NCBI GenBank assembly: GCA_018241225.1
Contig: JAFEEG010000004.1
Coordinates: 62,001-126,000, forward strand
DNA length: 64,000 nt
Source: Pseudomonadota bacterium
GTDB taxonomy: Bacteria > Pseudomonadota > Gammaproteobacteria > Burkholderiales > Burkholderiaceae_C
Direction of reading: 5' to 3'
Shown here: positions 55,890 to 64,000 of the stretch, in pieces
Layout: each line of letters begins with the position of its first letter
Numbering within the stretch: the stretch's first letter is position 1
Notes under the pieces: model-generated
The model's database searches: none
The model's input: the letters and a program-made list of their open reading frames with translations, nothing else
Told to the model about the DNA's origin: nothing
Program-made: the position numbers and the translations under genes

Positions 55890-56749
55890 CCGCTACCACG
55901 CCTGCGGACGCCCGCAAGGCCATTGAAGACTGGTGGCGCACCAGCATCATCGACATGTCTCCAGGGGTTATCCGCTACCGTGGGTACCCCATCGAAGACC
56001 TCATTCGCCAGAAGGTCAGCCTGGCTCAGATGATTTGGCTGATGACGCGGGGCGAATTGCCAACTCACACTCAAGGGCAATTGCTGGAGGCGGCCTTGAT
56101 GTCGGCGGTCGACCATGGACCGCAGGCGCCGAGCATCGCTATCGCGCGCATGGCGGCAACGTGCGGAGTGGGGCTGAACAGTGCCATGGCATCTGCAGTG
56201 AACGTTCTCGGGGACGTGCATGGCGGTGCAGGCGAGCAGGCCGTGGAACTTTATGAGGCCGTCGCTGCGCGCCTAGATGCTGGGTCCGGCCTGGAGGATG
56301 CCGTTGACGCGGGCCTGCGAGCGTTCGCTGAAGCACATGGGAAAGTCATCTCTGGCTTTGGCCATCGCTTCCATCCTGTGGACCCCCGAAGCGCGCCGCT
56401 GCTGGAACTTGTTGACGCAGCGGCCCGCACCGGGGAGGTCAGTGGCCGATTCGCGCGCATCGGAAGAGCCGTGGAGACCAAGCTCAGTGCGAGCAAGGGC
56501 AAGCCCATTCCGATGAACATCGATGGCGCGACGGCGGTCATCTACGCGGAGCTCGGCTTTCCCGCTCCATTGGCTCGCGGCCTATTTTGCCTTTCAAGGT
56601 CAGTTGGTGTCCTTGCACACGCCTGGGAGCAAACCCAACAAGGTGGCCGTATCAAAGGGCCGATACCGCGCCAGTACATCCCGACCTACGAAGGTCAGCC
56701 GGTTCGGGATGTGCCGGACCAGGTCGGGCGGCCCAGCGATCAAAGTTGA
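55886..56749 (+). CDS. Citryl-CoA lyase-like / citrate synthase-fold enzyme
   Basis: A 287-residue protein with the citrate-synthase fold in its short form, as in the C-terminus of ATP-citrate lyase and in citryl-CoA lyase. The three catalytic positions are present: H112 (GDVHGGAGEQA), H160 (GFGHRFHP, with DPRSAP) and D213 (NIDGATAVIYAELGF). It probably cleaves a citryl-CoA-like thioester into acetyl-CoA and an oxo acid. It is translationally coupled to the CoA-transferase gene and is the last gene of the operon. Confidence 0.85.
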   Translation: MTATTPADARKAIEDWWRTSIIDMSPGVIRYRGYPIEDLIRQKVSLAQMIWLMTRGELPTHTQGQLLEAALMSAVDHGPQAPSIAIARMAATCGVGLNSAMASAVNVLGDVHGGAGEQAVELYEAVAARLDAGSGLEDAVDAGLRAFAEAHGKVISGFGHRFHPVDPRSAPLLELVDAAARTGEVSGRFARIGRAVETKLSASKGKPIPMNIDGATAVIYAELGFPAPLARGLFCLSRSVGVLAHAWEQTQQGGRIKGPIPRQYIPTYEGQPVRDVPDQVGRPSDQS

Positions 56750-56832
56750 TGCGCAAGTGCCTGTCGTGTCGAGCGCGGCGCTCAGCAACTGCGGCTTTGC
56801 ATAAGACGTCGGGGTGTGCGGCGCGTGGGCGC

Positions 56833-59800
56833 TTAGTGCGCGTGCCCAGCCTCCAGCCCCGAATCCCCATCTCCCCGATGCGCCCACTGGTACAGCAGCG
56901 GCAGCAGCAGCAGCGTGAGCGCGGTGGCCGAGAGAATGCCCCCGATCACCACCGTGGCCAGTGGCCGCTGCACCTCGGCGCCGGTACCGGTGGCCAGCGC
57001 CATCGGCACAAAGCCCAGCGAAGCCACCAGCGCCGTCATCAGCACCGGCCGCAGGCGGTGGGTCGCGCCTTCGCGCACCGCCTCGACCAGCGGCATGCCC
57101 TCTTCGCGCAGGCGGCGGATCAGCGTGAGCATCACCAGCCCGTTGAGCACAGCCACGCCCGACAGTGCAATGAAGCCGATGGCCGCGGAGATCGACATGG
57201 GCATGCCGCGCGCCCACAGCGCCAGCACGCCACCCGTCAGCGCAAAGGGAATGCCGGTGAACACCAGCAAGCCGTCCTTGAGGTTGCCGAACATCGCGAA
57301 CAGCAGGGCCAGCACCAGCGCCAGCGACAGCGGGATCACCAACTGCAGGCGCTGCGCGGCTGATTCGAGCTGCTCGAAGGTGCCGCCCCAGCGCGTCCAG
57401 TAGCCTGAGGGCACCTGCACCCGGGCGTCAATGGCCTGCTGCGCCTCGGCCACGAAGCTGCCGATGTCGCGGCCTTGCACGTTGGCACTGACCACGATGC
57501 GCCGCTTGCCGTTCTCGCGCGAGACCTGGTAGGGGCCCGGCTTCAAATCGAGCGTGGCAAGCTCGGACAACGGCAGGTAGCTGGTTCGCCCGTCCGCGCC
57601 CTTGGGCAGCGCAATGGGCAGCCGTGCCAGGGCATCGACCTCGGAGCGCACCTGCTCGGGCAGGCGCACCACGATGTCGAAGCGGCGGTCGCCCTGGAAG
57701 AAGGTGCCGGCCTCGCGCCCGCCGATGGCGATCTGCACCGCCTCCTGCACTTCGCTCATGCGCAGCCCGTGGCGCGCCGCTTTGGTGCGATCGACGTTGA
57801 CGGTGAGCATGGGCAGGCCGTCGTTCTGCTCCACCTTCACCTCGGTGGAGCCGCGCACGGTGCCCAGCACTTCGGCAATCTCCTGCGCGGTGGCATTGAG
57901 CACCTGGCTGTCGTCGCCGAAGACCTTCACCGCCACGTCGGAGCGCACGCCCGAGATCAGCTCGTTGAAGCGCAGCTGGATGGGCTGCGAGAACTCGTAG
58001 TTGCTGCCCGGAATCTGCGCCACCTCGGCGCGCACGGCGGCGAGCAGTTCATCGCGCGTCTTGCGCGGCTTGGGCCATTCGCCTTGCGGCTTGAGCATGA
58101 TGTAGCCGTCGGAGATGTTGGGCGGCATCGGGTCGGCGGCAATCTCGGCCGTGCCCGTGCGCGCGAAGATGCGATCGATTTCCGGAAACTTCTTCGTCAG
58201 CCGCTCTTCGAGCTGCTGCTGCATCTGCACCGACTGGCTCAGGCTGGTGCCCGGCAGGCGCAGCGCCTGGATGGCGAAGTCACCCTCGTTGAGGTTGGGC
58301 ACGAACTCGCTGCCCAGCCGCGTGGCCAGCAGGCCCGACACCGCCACCAGCACCACCGCCAGCGTGACGGCCACCGGCCCGTTGGCCATGGTGCTCTTCA
58401 GTGCGGGCTGGTAGATGCGGCGTGCACGCTCCATCAGCCGGTTCTCGCCCTCGGCCACCTTGCCATTCATGAGCAGCGCCACGGCCGCCGGCACGAAGGT
58501 GATCGACAGGATCATCGCGCCGATCAGCGCGAGCACCACGGTGATGGCCATCGGGTGGAACATCTTCCCCTCCACGCCGGTGAGCGCGAAGATCGGCAGG
58601 TACACCACCATGATGATGAGCTGCCCGAACAGCAGCGGTCGCCGCGCCTCGCGCGATGCCAGCATCACTTCATGAAAGCGCTCGCTGCGACTGAGCACGC
58701 GGCCCAGGCGGGCCTGCGCATGCGACAGCCGCCGCACGCAGTTCTCCACGATGACCACCGCGCCGTCGACGATGATGCCGAAGTCCAGCGCACCCAGGCT
58801 CAGCAGGTTGGCGCTTACGCGCCACTGCACCATGCCGGTGAAGGTGAAGAGCATCGACAGCGGGATGATCATGGCCGTGATGAGTGCCGCGCGGATGTTG
58901 CCCAGGAAGGCGAACAGCACCACGATCACCAGCACCGCGCCTTCCAGCAGGTTCTTCTTCACCGTGGCGATGGCCTTGTCCACCAGCACGGTGCGGTCGT
59001 ACACCGTGACGGCACGTACGCCCTGGGGCAGCCCCTTGTTGATGGCCGCCATCTGCCGGTCCACCGCCTGCGAGACGGCGCGGCTGTTTTCGCCGATGAG
59101 CATGAACACGGTGCCCAGCACCACCTCGCCGCCGTTCTCCGTGGCCGCGCCGCTGCGCAGTTCGCGGCCCAGCTCCACGGTCGCCACGTCGCGGATGCGG
59201 ATGGGCTGGCCCTGCGCGCTGCCGACCAGCACATCGCCGATGTCCTGCAGTGAGCCGAGTTGCCCCGGTGCGCGCACCAGGTACTGCTCGCCGCGCCGCT
59301 CGATGAAGCCGGCGCCCAGGTTGTTGTTGTCCTGCTGCAGTGCGCTCACCAGTTCCGACAGGCTCAGGTTGTAGGCCGCCAGTCGCTCCAGGTTGGGCGC
59401 CACGAGGTACTCCTTCTCGAAGCCACCGATGGTGTTGACCTCGGTCACGCCGGGCACGCCGCGCAGTTGCGGCTTGATCACCCAGTCCTGGATCTCGCGC
59501 AGGTCGGTGGGCGTGTAGGGCGTGCCGTCGGCCATGCGCGCGCCATCGTCGGCTTCAACCGTCCACAGGTAGATCTCGCCCAGTCCGGTGGAGATGGGGC
59601 CCATGGCTGGCGTGGCGTTGGCAGGCAGGTGGCTGCGCGCTTCCTGGATGCGCTGGTTCACCAGCTGCCGCGCAAAGTGGATGTCGGTGCCGTCCTTGAA
59701 GATCACCGTCACCTGCGACAGCCCGTAGCGCGAGAGCGAGCGTGTTTCCTGCAGGCCGGGCAGGCCGGCCATCGCGGTCTCGATGGGGTAGGTAATGCGC

Positions 59801-59988
59801 TGCTCGGTCTCCAGCGGCGACGAGCCCGGCGCGTCGGTGTTGATCTGCACCTGCACGTTGGTGATGTCGGGCACGGCATCGATGGGCAGGCGCGAGTAGC
59901 TGTACGCACCCAGCAGGCCCATGGCCAGCACGGCGAACAGCACCAGCCACCGCTGCTCGATGGCAAAGCGGACGATTCTCTCGAACAT
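56833..59988 (-). CDS. czcA: Heavy-metal efflux RND transporter, CzcA/CusA family
   Basis: A 1051-residue inner-membrane proton/metal antiporter. It has two hydrophobic halves with large periplasmic loops. The heavy-metal RND signature in TM4 is intact: D402, D408 and E415 in DFGIIVDGAVVIVEN, which marks the Zn/Co/Cd (HME1) type over the Cu/Ag type. It forms a tripartite pump with CzcB and CzcC, encoded just upstream. No two-component regulator is seen in the window. Confidence 0.95.
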   Translation of the reverse strand: MFERIVRFAIEQRWLVLFAVLAMGLLGAYSYSRLPIDAVPDITNVQVQINTDAPGSSPLETEQRITYPIETAMAGLPGLQETRSLSRYGLSQVTVIFKDGTDIHFARQLVNQRIQEARSHLPANATPAMGPISTGLGEIYLWTVEADDGARMADGTPYTPTDLREIQDWVIKPQLRGVPGVTEVNTIGGFEKEYLVAPNLERLAAYNLSLSELVSALQQDNNNLGAGFIERRGEQYLVRAPGQLGSLQDIGDVLVGSAQGQPIRIRDVATVELGRELRSGAATENGGEVVLGTVFMLIGENSRAVSQAVDRQMAAINKGLPQGVRAVTVYDRTVLVDKAIATVKKNLLEGAVLVIVVLFAFLGNIRAALITAMIIPLSMLFTFTGMVQWRVSANLLSLGALDFGIIVDGAVVIVENCVRRLSHAQARLGRVLSRSERFHEVMLASREARRPLLFGQLIIMVVYLPIFALTGVEGKMFHPMAITVVLALIGAMILSITFVPAAVALLMNGKVAEGENRLMERARRIYQPALKSTMANGPVAVTLAVVLVAVSGLLATRLGSEFVPNLNEGDFAIQALRLPGTSLSQSVQMQQQLEERLTKKFPEIDRIFARTGTAEIAADPMPPNISDGYIMLKPQGEWPKPRKTRDELLAAVRAEVAQIPGSNYEFSQPIQLRFNELISGVRSDVAVKVFGDDSQVLNATAQEIAEVLGTVRGSTEVKVEQNDGLPMLTVNVDRTKAARHGLRMSEVQEAVQIAIGGREAGTFFQGDRRFDIVVRLPEQVRSEVDALARLPIALPKGADGRTSYLPLSELATLDLKPGPYQVSRENGKRRIVVSANVQGRDIGSFVAEAQQAIDARVQVPSGYWTRWGGTFEQLESAAQRLQLVIPLSLALVLALLFAMFGNLKDGLLVFTGIPFALTGGVLALWARGMPMSISAAIGFIALSGVAVLNGLVMLTLIRRLREEGMPLVEAVREGATHRLRPVLMTALVASLGFVPMALATGTGAEVQRPLATVVIGGILSATALTLLLLPLLYQWAHRGDGDSGLEAGHAH

Positions 59989-60008
59989 GTCGTGGTCGCC
60001 TCGCTGCT

Positions 60009-61286
60009 TCAGTGCGTGTGGGCGGCGCTGGACTTGCCCAGCTCCGACTTGATGACGAAGGTGTTGCCGCTGGCCAGCTGCGCTCCGGGCGCGAGGCCGT
60101 CCAGCACCTCGACGTTCCTGCCGTCGGAGCGGCCCAGCTTCACCACCTGGGTCTTGAACTCATTGCCGGGCAGGGCGAGGTAGACCACGCTCTGTTCGCC
60201 CTGCGCCTGTACCGCATCGACGGGCACCGCAATGGCCGAGGGCACGGGTTCCTGCGCCAGCGTCACGCTCACGAAAAGGCCCGGGCGCCACGCCATGCGC
60301 GGGTTCTCCAGCCGCACGCGCGCCTTGGCGGTGCGGCTTTGCTCGCCCAGCAGCGCGCCCACGTAGGCGACTTCGCCCGGTGCCTTCTCGTCGAAGGCGC
60401 TCGATGTCACGATGGCTTTGCGCCCGGTCTGCACGCGGCCCAGGTCCTGTGCCGACACGTTGAACTCGGCCCACACGCTGCGCAGGTCGGACAAGGTGAA
60501 GACGGTGGTGTCTTCCTTCACCGCCTCGCCCAGGCTCAGGTGCTTCTCGATCACCACGCCATCCTGTGGCGCGCGCAGCTCGAAGCGGTTGAGGCCGCCA
60601 TTGCCACCGGCGTTGGCGCTGGCGCCCACTGCCTGCAGCCTTTGCGAAGCGTTGCCTACCGCGATGTCCGCTTCGCGCAGCGCGGCCTGCGCGGCCAGGT
60701 AGTCCTGCTGGGCGGAAATGCGTTCTTCCCACAGCTTCTTCTCGCGCTCGTAGTTCTGCGCGGCCAGGGCGCGGCGCTGCTGGGCGGCGAGCAGCTCGCT
60801 GCGCTGCTGCGAAAGCCCCGCGCTGGCGATCACCGCCAGCAGCTGGCCCTTCTTCACCGTCTCGCCCAGTTGCACCGGCACGGCCTGCGCCACGCCGGCC
60901 ACCACCGGCACCACGTGCGCGGTGCGGTCCTCGTCGAGGCGGATCTCGCCGGGGAAGCTCTGGCTGCCTTGCAGCACTGCGGGGCCGGCAGTTGCGATGC
61001 GGATGCCCGCGGCCTGCAACTGTTCGGGGGTCAGCTTGAGCGTGCCGGCTTCCTGCTTGTCGCCGGCATGGCCGCTTTCTTCGCCGCGGCCTTTTTCTTC
61101 AGCGTGACCCTTCTCGTCGCCGTGGCTGTGCTCCTTTTCTTCGGCATGGCCGTGGGCCGCTTCTTCGCCATGCGAATCGGCCGATGCGCCCGCACCGTCG
61201 TCGCGCCAGAGGATGGCACCGGCGCTCAGCAGGCCGGCGGTGATGATGGCCGCCATCGCGGCCTTCTGCTTGTTCGAAATGCTCAT
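60009..61286 (-). CDS. czcB: Periplasmic adaptor of the metal efflux pump (CzcB family)
   Basis: A 425-residue membrane-fusion protein joining CzcA to CzcC. An N-terminal hydrophobic anchor (residues about 8-25) is followed by a His/Glu/Lys-rich stretch of about 40 residues (repeated HGxE, SHGDEKGHAEE) that probably binds metal. Then come lipoyl/barrel-sandwich and beta-barrel segments. ATG at 61286. It follows czcC by 25 bp and precedes czcA by 20 bp. Confidence 0.94.
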   Translation of the reverse strand: MSISNKQKAAMAAIITAGLLSAGAILWRDDGAGASADSHGEEAAHGHAEEKEHSHGDEKGHAEEKGRGEESGHAGDKQEAGTLKLTPEQLQAAGIRIATAGPAVLQGSQSFPGEIRLDEDRTAHVVPVVAGVAQAVPVQLGETVKKGQLLAVIASAGLSQQRSELLAAQQRRALAAQNYEREKKLWEERISAQQDYLAAQAALREADIAVGNASQRLQAVGASANAGGNGGLNRFELRAPQDGVVIEKHLSLGEAVKEDTTVFTLSDLRSVWAEFNVSAQDLGRVQTGRKAIVTSSAFDEKAPGEVAYVGALLGEQSRTAKARVRLENPRMAWRPGLFVSVTLAQEPVPSAIAVPVDAVQAQGEQSVVYLALPGNEFKTQVVKLGRSDGRNVEVLDGLAPGAQLASGNTFVIKSELGKSSAAHTH

Positions 61287-61311
61287 GAGGGTGTTCTCTT
61301 GCTTGTTCGGT

Positions 61312-62535
61312 TCACTGATCGCCGAGGACGCGGTCGATGGCGCTGGCGGCCTGCCAGGCACGGGCCTGGGCGTCGAGCAGTCGTTCGCGCGCTTCCAGCA
61401 GCGTGCGCTGCGCATCGAGCACGTCGAGCTGGTTGAACTTGCCGGCCTCGAAGCCGACGGTGGCGGCCTCTTGCGCCTGCTGGGCCGCGGGCAGAACCAC
61501 GGTGCGCAACTGCTGCTCGGTGTTGCGCGCAGAGTCCAGCTGCGCGCTGGCGTTGCGCAGCTCATGGCGCAGTGACGCCTGGCGGGCGCGGTGCTCGTCC
61601 TCGGCCTTGAGCGCACGCTGGTTCGCCTCCTGCACGTTGCCCTGGTTGCGGTCGAACAGCGGCAGCGGAATGTTCAGCCCCACCACCGCCTGGTTGCGCC
61701 CCAGCTCGTTGTCGCGCTTGGCGCCCACCACCAGGCTCATGTCGGGCGTGCCCTTGCTCACCTCCACATCGACCAGCGCGCGCCGGTGCTCCAGCGACAG
61801 CCGGCTGGCGCGCATGGCCGGCGATTCATCCAGGCGGCCGAGCAGTGCGTCCAGGCCGGGGCGCTGTGGCATGGCCGGGTTGGCTGGGGCCGCGCGTGCG
61901 AAGTCGGCCGCGTCGGCGCCCCACTGCAGCGCGAGCTGGCGACGCGCGGCCTCCAGCGCGGCACGCGCCTCGCTCAGCGCCAGTGCTGCATTGGCTTGCG
62001 CCACTTGCGCGCGCGTGGCGTCCACCGGCGAGATGCGGCCGGCCTGCACGCGGCGCTGCGCAGAGGTGGTCGCGCGCGTGGCGATCTCGTGGGTGGCGGC
62101 GGCCACCTGCACGCGCTCCTGTGCAACCAGCAGCTCGAAGTACGCGGCAATGGTCGCGGCGCGCACGCTGGCGCGCGTGCTCTCCAGCTCGGCACCGGCC
62201 AGTGCGCGCCCGCGCTCGGCGGCGCTGACGCGGGCTGCTCGCTTGCCGCCCAGCTCCAGCGGAATGCTGAGCGTGGCGGTGGTGGTGCGGGTGGCCTTCT
62301 GGAAGTCCTCCAGCTCCACTCCCAATTCGGGGTTGGGCAGCACGCCGGCTTGCACGACGCTGCCTTCGTTGGCGGCCAGCTCGAGCCGCGCAGCCGAGAG
62401 TTGCGGGCTGCCGGATTCGGCACGGGCCAGCGCCTGTGCCAGGGTCAGGTCAGGCGAGGTTGAAGGCGTCGCTGGCTGCGCATGCAGCACGAATAGGGCG
62501 GCCGCAAGCGCAAGCGGCCAGAGTGAACGTGGCAT
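61312..62535 (-). CDS. czcC: Outer-membrane factor of the metal efflux pump (CzcC family)
   Basis: A 407-residue TolC-type protein. A signal peptide ends near LHAQPA (residue about 20). Two long helical repeats follow (LAQALARAESGSPQLSAARL; LLDVLDAQRTLLEARERLLD), the pattern of OEP proteins. It forms the outer-membrane exit duct for CzcA and CzcB. It lies between czcI and czcB. Confidence 0.93.
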   Translation of the reverse strand: MPRSLWPLALAAALFVLHAQPATPSTSPDLTLAQALARAESGSPQLSAARLELAANEGSVVQAGVLPNPELGVELEDFQKATRTTTATLSIPLELGGKRAARVSAAERGRALAGAELESTRASVRAATIAAYFELLVAQERVQVAAATHEIATRATTSAQRRVQAGRISPVDATRAQVAQANAALALSEARAALEAARRQLALQWGADAADFARAAPANPAMPQRPGLDALLGRLDESPAMRASRLSLEHRRALVDVEVSKGTPDMSLVVGAKRDNELGRNQAVVGLNIPLPLFDRNQGNVQEANQRALKAEDEHRARQASLRHELRNASAQLDSARNTEQQLRTVVLPAAQQAQEAATVGFEAGKFNQLDVLDAQRTLLEARERLLDAQARAWQAASAIDRVLGDQ

Positions 62536-62622
62536 TGAATCTCACCGAAAGGAATCCTTGGGATTCGGCGAGACGTGCTTGTCAGCGAAAGAGAAGAGGT
62601 GCTGGTGTCGCGTCTCGCCGGG

Positions 62623-62976
62623 CTAGGCGAGAGCGGGCCACTGAGGGCGATCGGGCGCGTCCATGGCCATGGACACTCTGGGCGGTGGTGCATGCGCCGG
62701 CGGAGAAACGCCCAGCATCACGGGCAGGCGCGCATCGGCATGCGAGCGCAGCGGCGGCACGCAGGACGCATGGCACACCGTGCAGTCCGAGTCGGCCACC
62801 AGCTTGGTGTCGCCGGACTTCTTCTGGCCCAGGTCGGGGTGCGCGTGCTCGTGGTGTCCCCAGTGGCCGCTGGTTTGCGTTGTCGTGCGCTCGTGCTGGC
62901 AATAGGCAGCCGCGCTCGCCCAACTGAACTGGGTCAGCAGCACGAATGCCAGCAGGAAGAAAAAAGCGCGACGCAT
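62623..62976 (-). CDS. czcI: CzcI-like periplasmic protein
   Basis: A 117-residue protein with a signal peptide MRRAFFFLLAFVLLTQFSWA and mature AAAYCQHERTTT. The mature part is rich in His (HWGHHEHAHPDLGQ) and contains DCTVCHASC. Size, position at the head of the operon and YCQHE text match CzcI proteins, which are proposed to modulate Czc expression or bind metal. It is the first gene of czcICBA. Function is weakly understood. Confidence 0.82.
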   Translation of the reverse strand: MRRAFFFLLAFVLLTQFSWASAAAYCQHERTTTQTSGHWGHHEHAHPDLGQKKSGDTKLVADSDCTVCHASCVPPLRSHADARLPVMLGVSPPAHAPPPRVSMAMDAPDRPQWPALA

Positions 62977-63035
62977 GGGGCCGCGCAGTATATCGGGCGG
63001 GCCGAATCCCTCAGCCCGCGTGCGGACTCATCGGC

Positions 63036-64000
63036 TCAATGGTCGTGATGCAGATAGCTCGCCTGTCGCGGCAGCCGCAGGCTGACCAGGAAGGCCACCA
63101 CCATCATCACCGTCACGTACCAGAAGAAGCTGGTTTCGAGCCCTTGCGCCTTCAGTGCCAGTGCCACGTATTCGGCCGAGCCACCGAAGATGGCATTGCC
63201 CACCGCGTAGGCCAGCCCCACGCCCAGCGCGCGCACCTCGGGCGGAAACATCTCGGCCTTCACGATGCCGCTGATGGAGGTGTAGAAGCTCACGATGGCC
63301 AGCGCAATGATGATGAGCACGAACGCCATGTACGGGCTGCTCACATGCGCCAATGCGGTGAGGATGGGCACCGTGAACAGCGTGCCCAGCGCGCCGAACA
63401 GCAGCATGTTGTTGCGCCGCCCGATGCGGTCCGACAGCATGCCGAACAAGGGCTGCATGCACATGTAGACGAACAGCGCGCAGGTCATCACGTAGCTGGT
63501 GGTCTTGATCGGCAGGTGCGCCGTGTTCACCAGGAACTTCTGCATGTACGTGGTGAAGGTGTAGAAGATCAGCGAGCCGCCCGCGGTGTAGCCCAGCACG
63601 GTGAGGAAGGCCGGCGTGTGGTGCCGGAACAGGTTGCCGATGGTGCCCGCTTCCTTGTTCTTCGCGCCTTGCTCGCCGTGCGTTTCGGACAGCGAGCGGC
63701 GCAGCAGCATGGCCACCACCGCGGTGATGGCACCGATGACGAAGGGAATGCGCCAGCCCCAGGCCTTGAGCTCGGCCTCGTCGAGCAGTTGCTCCAGGAT
63801 GACGATGACCAGCACCGCCAGCAACTGTCCGCCGATGAGCGTGACGTACTGGAACGACGAGAAGAACCCACGCTGGCCGCGCAGCGCGATCTCGCTCATG
63901 TAGGTGGCGGTGGTGCCGTACTCGCCGCCCACCGACAGGCCCTGGAACAATCGCGCGAGCAGCAGCAGGAAGGGCGCCCAGGCACCGATCTGCGCATAGG
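63036..64000 (-). CDS. MFS transporter, metabolite:H+ symporter type, 5' end cut by window
   Basis: About 321 residues of a transporter of the MHS group (ShiA, ProP, KgtP). The [22 protein letters not shown] segment is the group's hallmark between helices 4 and 5. Around eight hydrophobic segments follow, with a second loop motif DRIGRRNN. The start lies beyond the window. It is probably a proton symporter for an organic acid or osmolyte; the substrate is unknown. It lies just downstream of czcI on the same strand orientation. Confidence 0.88.
   Translation of the reverse strand, partial: YAQIGAWAPFLLLLARLFQGLSVGGEYGTTATYMSEIALRGQRGFFSSFQYVTLIGGQLLAVLVIVILEQLLDEAELKAWGWRIPFVIGAITAVVAMLLRRSLSETHGEQGAKNKEAGTIGNLFRHHTPAFLTVLGYTAGGSLIFYTFTTYMQKFLVNTAHLPIKTTSYVMTCALFVYMCMQPLFGMLSDRIGRRNNMLLFGALGTLFTVPILTALAHVSSPYMAFVLIIIALAIVSFYTSISGIVKAEMFPPEVRALGVGLAYAVGNAIFGGSAEYVALALKAQGLETSFFWYVTVMMVVAFLVSLRLPRQASYLHHDH

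Noticed and set aside
57475..59253. Plus-strand open frame of 592 codons opposite czcA
   Set aside because: Composition is His/Gln/Arg-rich antisense sequence, and czcA carries the complete RND signature.

Overview
The window looks like a chromosomal segment of a high-GC betaproteobacterium of the order Burkholderiales, family Comamonadaceae; a Variovorax-like organism is my best guess. The reasons are the roughly two-thirds GC content, several Bug-type solute receptors, the CzcICBA efflux operon, the lolA-rarA and ftsK neighbourhood, and the wording of the housekeeping proteins. The genus is an inference, since no rRNA gene is present. Most of the window is core chromosome with no phage, IS element or CRISPR array.

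Region by region: 1-2.2 kb has the 5' end of a histone-deacetylase-like gene, two paralogous ~78-residue proteins of unknown function on either side of a LysR regulator, and a small membrane protein. 2.2-8.5 kb (minus strand) has a Na/phosphate cotransporter, lspA, ileS and ribF. 8.6-12.4 kb has an HNH nuclease, an enoyl-CoA hydratase homologue lacking its usual catalytic glutamates, and a pimeloyl-CoA-dehydrogenase-like pair. 12.5-17.8 kb (plus strand) has purN, an M48 protease whose ribosome binding site lies in an inverted repeat, an RsmB-type rRNA methyltransferase and a fatty acid desaturase. 17.8-25.5 kb has rpmG-rpmB, trxB, a Crp/Fnr regulator, ftsK, lolA, a YcaC-like hydrolase and rarA. 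25.7-29.4 kb is a livHMGF operon without its binding protein. 29.4-35.3 kb has a Bug receptor, a [2Fe-2S] flavoreductase, an epimerase-like gene, tRNA-Leu(CAA), cysM, a NUDIX hydrolase, a TusA-like protein and galU. 35.3-45.6 kb has valS, then a tightly packed plus-strand run (yaaA, a 2OG-Fe(II) oxygenase, an alpha/beta hydrolase, queF), a ChpT-like degenerate histidine kinase, a Tat-lipoprotein of the nucleoside permease family, dinB and a glycolipid-binding-domain protein. 45.6-49.0 kb is a sulfatase / Bug receptor / LysR unit.

The most unusual part is 49.2-56.75 kb. A flavin monooxygenase and an IclR regulator (minus strand) face an operon (plus strand) with an amidohydrolase/lactonase, two Bug receptors, a class III CoA-transferase and a citryl-CoA-lyase-like enzyme. 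Read together these suggest a catabolic route: bind or import an acid, oxidise and/or hydrolyse it, activate it as a CoA thioester, then cleave it by a retro-Claisen step. The substrate is unknown to me. Base composition here looks slightly lower in GC than the flanks.

The last 7 kb is a czcICBA heavy-metal efflux operon (minus strand) with His-rich CzcI and CzcB, followed by an MFS transporter of the MHS type cut by the window edge. All functions are assigned by motif and family recognition from the translated sequence, without database searches.
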